Positions 56,591-64,000 of a DNA stretch of 64,000 nt are shown one piece after another. Location of the stretch: positions 248,001 to 312,000 of the forward strand of contig NZ_JABXOF010000001.1 in NCBI RefSeq assembly GCF_013375155.1, written 5' to 3'. The notes below the pieces were generated by a model that worked only from the letters and a program-made list of their open reading frames with translations, was not told where the DNA came from and did not search any database. Within the stretch, counting starts at the first letter, position 1; every line of letters begins with the position of its first letter. The DNA comes from Serratia ureilytica. Its GTDB lineage: Bacteria; Pseudomonadota; Gammaproteobacteria; Enterobacterales; Enterobacteriaceae. The position numbers and the translations under genes were made by a program.

Positions 56591-57601
56591 ATGAACGCGC
56601 TAAATAAAAAAACCTTATTTACCTATTTCAAGGAAGGCGGCATTTACGTGGTGTTGCTGGTGCTGTTGGGCATCATCATCATTCAGGACCCCACTTTCCT
56701 CAGCCTGATGAACCTGAGCAATATCCTGACGCAGTCTTCGGTGCGCATCATCATCGCGCTGGGCGTGGCGGGGCTGATCGTGACCCAGGGCACCGACCTG
56801 TCCGCCGGGCGGCAGGTGGGGCTGGCGGCGGTGGTGGCGGCCACGCTGCTGCAGTCGATGGATAACGTCAACAAAGTGTTCCCGCACATGGAAACCTGGT
56901 CGATTCCCGTGGTCATCCTGCTGGTGTGTGCGGTCGGCGCGGTGATCGGTCTGGTTAACGGCCTGATTATCGCCTACCTCAACGTGACGCCGTTCATCAC
57001 CACGTTGGGCACCATGATCATCGTCTACGGCATCAACTCGCTGTATTACGATTCGGTCGGCGCGTCGCCGGTCGCGGGCTTCGATCCGAAGTTCTCCACC
57101 TTTGCCCAAGGCTTTTTGCGCTTCGGCGACTTCAAGCTGTCGTACATCACCTTCTATGCGCTGATCGCCATCATTTTCGTCTGGATCCTGTGGACCAAGA
57201 CCCGCTTCGGCAAGAACATCTTCGCCATCGGCGGCAACCCGGAAGCGGCCAAGGTCTCCGGCGTCAACGTGCCGCTGAACCTGATCATGATCTATGCGCT
57301 GTCCGGCGTGTTCTATGCCTTCGGCGGCTTGCTGGAAGCGGGGCGCATCGGCAGCGCCACCAACAACCTCGGTTTTATGTATGAGCTGGACGCCATCGCC
57401 GCCTGCGTGGTGGGGGGCGTCTCGTTTGCCGGCGGGGTGGGGACGGTGTGGGGCGTGGTGACCGGGGTGATCATCTTTACCGTCATCAACTACGGCCTGA
57501 CCTATATCGGCATCAACCCGTACTGGCAGTACATCATCAAGGGCAGCATCATCATCTTCGCTGTGGCGCTGGACTCGTTGAAATACGCCAAGAAGAAGTA
57601 G
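56591..57601 (+). CDS. mglC: Galactose ABC importer permease
   Basis: Permease of 336 residues, the same as E. coli MglC. About eight to ten membrane segments, with GTDLSAGRQVGLAAVVAATLLQS, GLINGL-like VIGLVNGLIIAYLNVTPFITTLGTM and EAKVSGVNVPLNLIMIYALSG type loop. Last gene of mglBAC, 11 bp after mglA. The DNA downstream holds the large structured repeat rather than a simple terminator. Confidence 0.97.
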   Translation: MNALNKKTLFTYFKEGGIYVVLLVLLGIIIIQDPTFLSLMNLSNILTQSSVRIIIALGVAGLIVTQGTDLSAGRQVGLAAVVAATLLQSMDNVNKVFPHMETWSIPVVILLVCAVGAVIGLVNGLIIAYLNVTPFITTLGTMIIVYGINSLYYDSVGASPVAGFDPKFSTFAQGFLRFGDFKLSYITFYALIAIIFVWILWTKTRFGKNIFAIGGNPEAAKVSGVNVPLNLIMIYALSGVFYAFGGLLEAGRIGSATNNLGFMYELDAIAACVVGGVSFAGGVGTVWGVVTGVIIFTVINYGLTYIGINPYWQYIIKGSIIIFAVALDSLKYAKKK

Positions 57602-57622
57602 ATTTACCGCAGCACAGACGAC

Positions 57623-58513
57623 AAGGCCGGCCTATTGCCTAATGCTGGTCAGTTAGCGTTTTTTTGAAGTACTCGAGTCGTTTTCGGTCGATAAATGAGA
57701 GGTGCATCATGAGGCTCCAGCACCTCGACCGAGCCAGGGGCCGAAGGCGCGGCCCCTGGCAACCCGCGCCTTTGCCCTATCAGACGGTTGGCTTTGCCAA
57801 CGTTACTCAGCCCATCCCTGGGCCTCGCCCCTTCGGGGCCGCTGCAAGCAGCGTTCAAATCTGCTCCAGGCAGATTTGTCCTCTCTCCGCCATACCGCAT
57901 TGAGGCCGGTTGCGACAGGCGTCCCTGCCTGTCTCACCTGGAACCGCCGTCCATGGCGGTTTCTCCTAATGCGCTATGCCTGCGTTCGGCGTCTTCAAGG
58001 GCGTCCAATACCGTGCTCATCTCCGATTTCTCTTCTCTGTCATAACCTCATAAGGGACAGGTTGCCCGGTAGCTGCCAGCTCGGGTGTTGACCTTAGGCG
58101 CGCATCACCGGCTGCCGAGCAAGACGGCATTGTCAGGGGCAACCGGCCAGGGAAGGCCGGTTGAGGCGAGACTAACAGGGACGTTTGTCGCAGCCGACCC
58201 GCCCGACAATGCAGACGCGGCGAGGACAAATCTGCCGGGAGCAGATTTGAACGCTGCTTGCAGCGGCCCCGAAGGGGCGAGGCCCAGGGTGGGCCGAGTA
58301 ATTTCCGCACAGCGGACAGACGGTGTTAAGCAAGGGCGCGGGTGGAGGGGCCGCGCCTTCGGCCCCTCCAATTGCCGTTCATTGTAGTAACAGAGAAATT
58401 CGGGGGATTTACGGCAATTCATCCTGCACGTCACGTAAAGAGACTGGATAAAAAATACCAGTCAGGCTTAAGTGACCGGCATTAGGCCTATTTTTCCGGC
58501 TTTTTTTTGGGCG
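57623..58513. repeat. Composite element: two inverted copies of a multi-hairpin repeat
   Basis: About 890 bp of non-coding DNA between mglC and sanA. Left copy about 57731-57995, right copy about 58110-58373 in inverted orientation, and outer ends also inverted (TGACCAGCATTAGGC type at 57629-57645 and TGACCGGCATTAGGC at 58475-58489). Each copy is a string of hairpins, e.g. 57733-57742/57751-57760, 57856-57863/57871-57878, 57927-57933 and 57942-57961. Differences between copies mostly keep the stems paired. Short frames here (e.g. 57649-57900 minus, 58085-58387 plus) read the repeat itself and are not credible genes. Confidence 0.88.
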
Positions 58514-58522
58514 TTTGCCGCG

Positions 58523-59275
<753 letters not shown>

Positions 59276-59391
59276 TTACGCGCGCCGGGCTGAAAAAGAT
59301 GGATCAAGGCTACTTTACCTGACCGACCGACGCAAGACGCGAACCGCCTGAAGCACGCGCGTCGCCGCATTTTTCGGCGGTTTTGCCGCAC

Positions 59392-59415
59392 AAAAAAGCC
59401 CGGCGAAGCCGGGCT
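59392..59415 (-). terminator. Terminator of maeA
   Basis: AGCCCGGC/GCCGGGCT stem with a GAA-type loop (59397-59415), followed on the minus strand by six T (59397-59392). Lies 20 bp after the maeA stop. Confidence 0.92.
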
Positions 59416-59435
59416 GGGTCATTTCAGCGCGTCAA

Positions 59436-61145
<1,710 letters not shown>

Positions 61146-61354
61146 TCACGTATCAGATAACTGTATTGCCGACGATCCTAAAAGATAAAGAGAAGATGTA
61201 CAGCATTTGTTGCCCGATGATGAACCAGGTTGGCGTAATTATCGACAATCAAATGATTTTTTAACTAAAGAAAGTGTCTCTGGCGGCGTCGGGGCATTGT
61301 ATTTGGCGGGCGGTGCTGTTAACGGCGGAACCGGATGGCCCCGCCGTCGTGCGC

Positions 61355-62239
61355 TTAGAAGGCGGCGCGGCTGACGTTTTGGCAACCCAGCGCCGCCAGG
61401 GTGACGCGGGTGGCGTCCCATTGGCTGATGCTCGCGTCCTGCGGCTCGGCCAGGACGGCGCGACGGATAGCTCGGCAGTCGCCGCCGGAGAGGTTCAGCA
61501 GGATCAGCGCGGCCTGCAGCGGCGGCAGGCTCGGGTTAAAAGCGGCGTTTTCCGCATAGCGGCCGGCGTAGATATTGCCGTCTGCCGTTTCCAGCGCCAC
61601 GCCGCTGTGGGCGTTGCTGTACGGCGCGTGGCTCCGGTTGGCCGCCGCCAGCGCCGCTTGCGTCAGCGCATCGTTCAGCGGCAGTTGATGCCCGTGATTG
61701 ACCTCGTCCATCAGCAGTGAAGCGACATCCAGATCTTTCGGGCCGAAGGCGTCCGGCAGATAGTCCGCCAGCGTGGCCGGCGCGCGGCCAGGTAAACGGA
61801 TTTGCAGCGCGCCGCCGCTGTTCAGCTCATTCATAAACTGGCGGCAGTGGCCGCACGGCGTATAGTTGACGGTGATCGAGGCCAGCGCTTTTTCGCCGCG
61901 CAGCCAGGCGTGAGTCACTGCGCTTTGTTCCGCATGTACGGATTGCTGCAGCGGCGCGCCGCTGAATTCCATATTGGCGCCGAAATAGAGATTGCCGCTT
62001 TGCCCGCGCGCGATGGCGCCGACGTGGAAATGCGATATCGGGGTTAACGAGCAGGCCGCCGCCAGCGGCAGCAGCGCGAATGCCAGCGCGTCATCGTCCA
62101 ACCCGCAACCTGAGCGGATCGCCGCCGCTTGCTCGGCCGTGAACATCGCCGGAAAGTCGGACGCGTCCAGATAGGGCTGCAGGGCGGATTGCAGTGTCGC
62201 GGGCAGTGCGCTGAAAGCGGTGTGAAAACGCGGATGCAT
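61355..62239 (-). CDS. cdd: Cytidine deaminase
   Basis: Dimeric zinc enzyme of 294 residues, the same length as E. coli Cdd. Deaminates cytidine and deoxycytidine. The active domain has the His-Ala-Glu motif ([13 protein letters not shown]) and the zinc Cys pair in [13 protein letters not shown]. The C-terminal half is the degenerate second deaminase domain ([14 protein letters not shown]...[19 protein letters not shown]). E. coli-like placement upstream of yohKJ. CytR/CRP control is expected from relatives; the upstream AT-rich stretch 62270-62350 would hold it. Confidence 0.96.
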   Translation of the reverse strand: MHPRFHTAFSALPATLQSALQPYLDASDFPAMFTAEQAAAIRSGCGLDDDALAFALLPLAAACSLTPISHFHVGAIARGQSGNLYFGANMEFSGAPLQQSVHAEQSAVTHAWLRGEKALASITVNYTPCGHCRQFMNELNSGGALQIRLPGRAPATLADYLPDAFGPKDLDVASLLMDEVNHGHQLPLNDALTQAALAAANRSHAPYSNAHSGVALETADGNIYAGRYAENAAFNPSLPPLQAALILLNLSGGDCRAIRRAVLAEPQDASISQWDATRVTLAALGCQNVSRAAF

Positions 62240-62376
62240 GGAAGGTCTCTCTACAGGTTAACGGGATCACATTCTAGGCAGGCCAGAGACATTAAAGTGT
62301 GATCAATATCTCTTAAATGATGAAATCAATGTAATAAAAGGCGTAAATGCGAGATGTATCGCAAGTTTCATCCTGA

Positions 62377-63072
62377 TCAACCGAACAGATGCAACAGCAC
62401 CGGAAACACAAACGGCGCCAGCAGCGAGGTGATGATGCCGCAGATCACCAGCGCCAGCGAGCCGAAGGCGCCCTCCTGATAGTCCATCTCCGCGCAGCGC
62501 GCGGTGCCCAGCGCGTGGGAAGCCGTGCCCATCGCCAGGCCACGCGCCGAGGGGGTCGTGATTTTCAACAGGTTGAACAGCGTGTGGCCGAACACGGCGC
62601 CGAGGATGCCGACGAAAATAACGCAAACCGCGCTGATCGCCGGAATGCCGCCGAGCGAGTCCGCGACGGCCATCGCGATCGGTGTAGTGACCGATTTCGG
62701 CAAGATAGAGGCGGCGATTTCCGGCGTGGCGCCCAACCACAGGGCGATGGCGCCGCCGCTGATCATGGCGGTCAGGCTGCCGATGAAGCACACCGTGATA
62801 ATCGACTTCCAGCGCGCGCGGATTTGGTGCAACTGCTCATACAGCGGGAAGGCCAGCGCGACGACCGCCGGCTGCAGCAGATCGTTGAGGATCCTGCTGC
62901 CCTGGAAGTAGCGCTCATAGGAAATGCCGCTGAGCAGCAGCAGCGGGATGATCACCGCCATGGACACTAGCAGCGGATTGAGCAGCGGCATGTTCAACTT
63001 GCGCGCCAGCCAGCGCGCGGCGAAATAGACCGCCAGCGTCAGCGGCAGCGACCACCAGATTTCGTGGATCAT
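62377..63072 (-). CDS. yohK: LrgB/CidB-family membrane protein YohK
   Basis: 231 residues (E. coli YohK 231) from the ATG at 63072. LrgB family with about six to seven membrane segments: [57 protein letters not shown] and [22 protein letters not shown]. Its start overlaps the yohJ stop by 4 bp (ATGA), so the two are translationally coupled. Possible holin-like or pyruvate-linked transport roles are reported for the family. Confidence 0.95.
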   Translation of the reverse strand: MIHEIWWSLPLTLAVYFAARWLARKLNMPLLNPLLVSMAVIIPLLLLSGISYERYFQGSRILNDLLQPAVVALAFPLYEQLHQIRARWKSIITVCFIGSLTAMISGGAIALWLGATPEIAASILPKSVTTPIAMAVADSLGGIPAISAVCVIFVGILGAVFGHTLFNLLKITTPSARGLAMGTASHALGTARCAEMDYQEGAFGSLALVICGIITSLLAPFVFPVLLHLFG

Positions 63073-63476
63073 GAGTTGCCCTCCGTGTCGTCGGGCTTGC
63101 CGGCAATGCGGCGCTCGCGGTGAAAATAGTGTGAGGTATAGCCGACCACCACCAGCACCATCAGCGTGCTGATCAGGCAAGAAATGACCAGCGGGCCCAG
63201 ATGCGCGACGATCTGGTCGTAATATTTCATCACGCCGACGCCGATCGGCACGAACAGCAGCACCATGTAGCGGATCAGCAAATGACAGCCGGGTTTAACC
63301 CATTTGGCCGGCAGGATCTGGGTGGAGAGCAGCGCGAACAGCAAGAGCATGCCGATGATGCTGCCGGGAATGGCGAAAGGCAGCAGCGCCGCCACTGCGT
63401 TGCCGACGAACAGACACAGGTAGATGAGGAGCAGGGCCCTGAGGTATTTCCAGCACAGTGTGAGCACGTTGGCCAT
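63069..63476 (-). CDS. yohJ: LrgA/CidA-family membrane protein YohJ
   Basis: 135 residues (E. coli YohJ 132) from the ATG at 63476; an extension to 63509 is not supported by similarity. Four membrane segments: [58 protein letters not shown] and [15 protein letters not shown], the LrgA pattern. First gene of yohJK. Holin-like in the Lrg/Cid model; function in enterobacteria unclear. Confidence 0.95.
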   Translation of the reverse strand: MANVLTLCWKYLRALLLIYLCLFVGNAVAALLPFAIPGSIIGMLLLFALLSTQILPAKWVKPGCHLLIRYMVLLFVPIGVGVMKYYDQIVAHLGPLVISCLISTLMVLVVVGYTSHYFHRERRIAGKPDDTEGNS

Positions 63477-63614
63477 TGTCTTTTCCCGTTTAACTGACGC
63501 ATTCATCATACAATTAAACTGTGAGCCACGCCACAGATCGCACTATGAATTCTCGCTATGCCTGCCATGCGCGATCGGCGGGTTGACATCCTGCTTTGAG
63601 AGTTGCAGGCAGGG

Positions 63615-64000
63615 TCAGCGCGCGTCTTCGGCCGTTGCCGCAGAACGTTCAGCCAAACGATGGCCGAGGAAGAAAAACAGCAGGCTGAGCAGCGCGGCGA
63701 CGATCAGCATCACGAACATCAGCGGCGGCGCGGCGTAGCTGAGCATGACCCCGCACAGCACCGGGTTGATGGCGCCGCCCAATGCGCTGAGGTTCTGTAC
63801 GCCATAGTAGCTGCCTTTCAGGTGCGGCGGCGCGATAAAGTCGATGAACATGTATTCCACCGGGATAACGATGATCTCGCCTAAGGTAAACACCGCCATC
63901 GCCGCCAGCCATAGCCAGACCGCCTGGCCGGCCACCATAAAACCGAGCAGCCCGACGATGAAAAACAGCGTGCCCAGCGCCAACCAGCGCAGCATATTCT
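63615..64000 (-). CDS. MFS transporter, C-terminal part (start outside window)
   Basis: About 128 residues visible, with the frame open through the right edge, so the first in-frame ATG at 63995 is probably internal. Four hydrophobic segments correspond to the last helices of a major facilitator: LRWLALGTLFFIVGLLGFMVAG, LAAMAVFTLGEIIVIPVEYMFI, GVQNLSALGGAINPVLCGVML and FVMLIVAALLSLLFFFLG. The motif TLGEIIVIPVEY recalls drug-efflux MFS proteins of the MdtH/TetA-like groups. Substrate unknown. Confidence 0.82.
   Translation of the reverse strand, partial: NMLRWLALGTLFFIVGLLGFMVAGQAVWLWLAAMAVFTLGEIIVIPVEYMFIDFIAPPHLKGSYYGVQNLSALGGAINPVLCGVMLSYAAPPLMFVMLIVAALLSLLFFFLGHRLAERSAATAEDAR

Noticed and set aside
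57649-58434. Several short open frames inside the repeat region, giving proteins with phrases such as NLPGADLNAACSGPEGA on both strands
   Set aside because: They translate the same repeat in both copies and have no ribosome-binding sites or family similarity. The conserved feature is the hairpin structure, so I treat them as non-coding.

Overview
The window reads as a chromosomal segment of a GC-rich enterobacterium, most probably Serratia (S. marcescens group). The reasons are high GC, protein lengths and sequences close to E. coli K-12 homologues in long syntenic runs (folE-yeiB-galS-mglBAC-sanA, cdd-yohK-yohJ, iaaA-gsiABCD, moeAB), and a fimbrial operon paired with an EAL-domain gene. I see no rRNA, tRNA, prophage, insertion sequence or CRISPR array. 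Species assignment is an inference from memory, not a search result.

Layout. 1-6.0 kb: the end of one heavy-metal-type sensor kinase, then a leftward two-component pair, divergent from a four-gene set (cytochrome b, Tat-exported molybdopterin oxidoreductase, methionine-rich repeat peptide, RclC/DUF417 membrane protein). This looks like a hypochlorite/methionine-sulfoxide defence locus. 6.0-12.4 kb: choline uptake and glycine betaine synthesis (betT, betIBA). 12.5-14.1 kb: a membrane-anchored FMN glutamate-synthase-like protein. 14.3-21.1 kb: a chaperone-usher fimbrial operon with a divergent EAL phosphodiesterase and LuxR-type regulator. 21.2-25.3 kb: MarA/Rob-like regulator, mqo, phoA. 25.4-34.4 kb: small enzymes and regulators, including a glutathione transferase, a monooxygenase with its winged-helix repressor, an isochorismatase with its LysR regulator, a topAI(yjhX)-yjhQ toxin-antitoxin pair with a leader ORF, the cynR/cynTS cyanate system, and an HxlR regulator with a tautomerase. 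34.5-45.5 kb: ybiT, moeAB, a DUF924 protein, and iaaA-gsiABCD for glutathione/peptide uptake. 45.6-46.2 kb: ccdAB with a frameshifted toxin. 46.2-50.4 kb: formaldehyde detoxification (frmA, fghA) with a LysR regulator and an MFS transporter. 50.6-57.6 kb: folE, yeiB, galS, mglBAC. 57.6-58.5 kb: a non-coding element of two inverted copies of a multi-hairpin repeat. 58.5-64 kb: sanA, maeA, cdd, yohKJ and the end of an MFS transporter.

Connections. Glutathione and thiol chemistry recurs (gsiABCD, frmA/fghA, GST), as does oxidative or electrophile defence (the putative MsrP/MrpX/RclC locus, Mo-cofactor genes moeAB). The signals most worth a second look are the Met-rich peptide locus, the structured inverted repeat downstream of mglC, the leader ORF whose start region is complementary to the yjhX ribosome-binding site, and the frameshifted ccdB.
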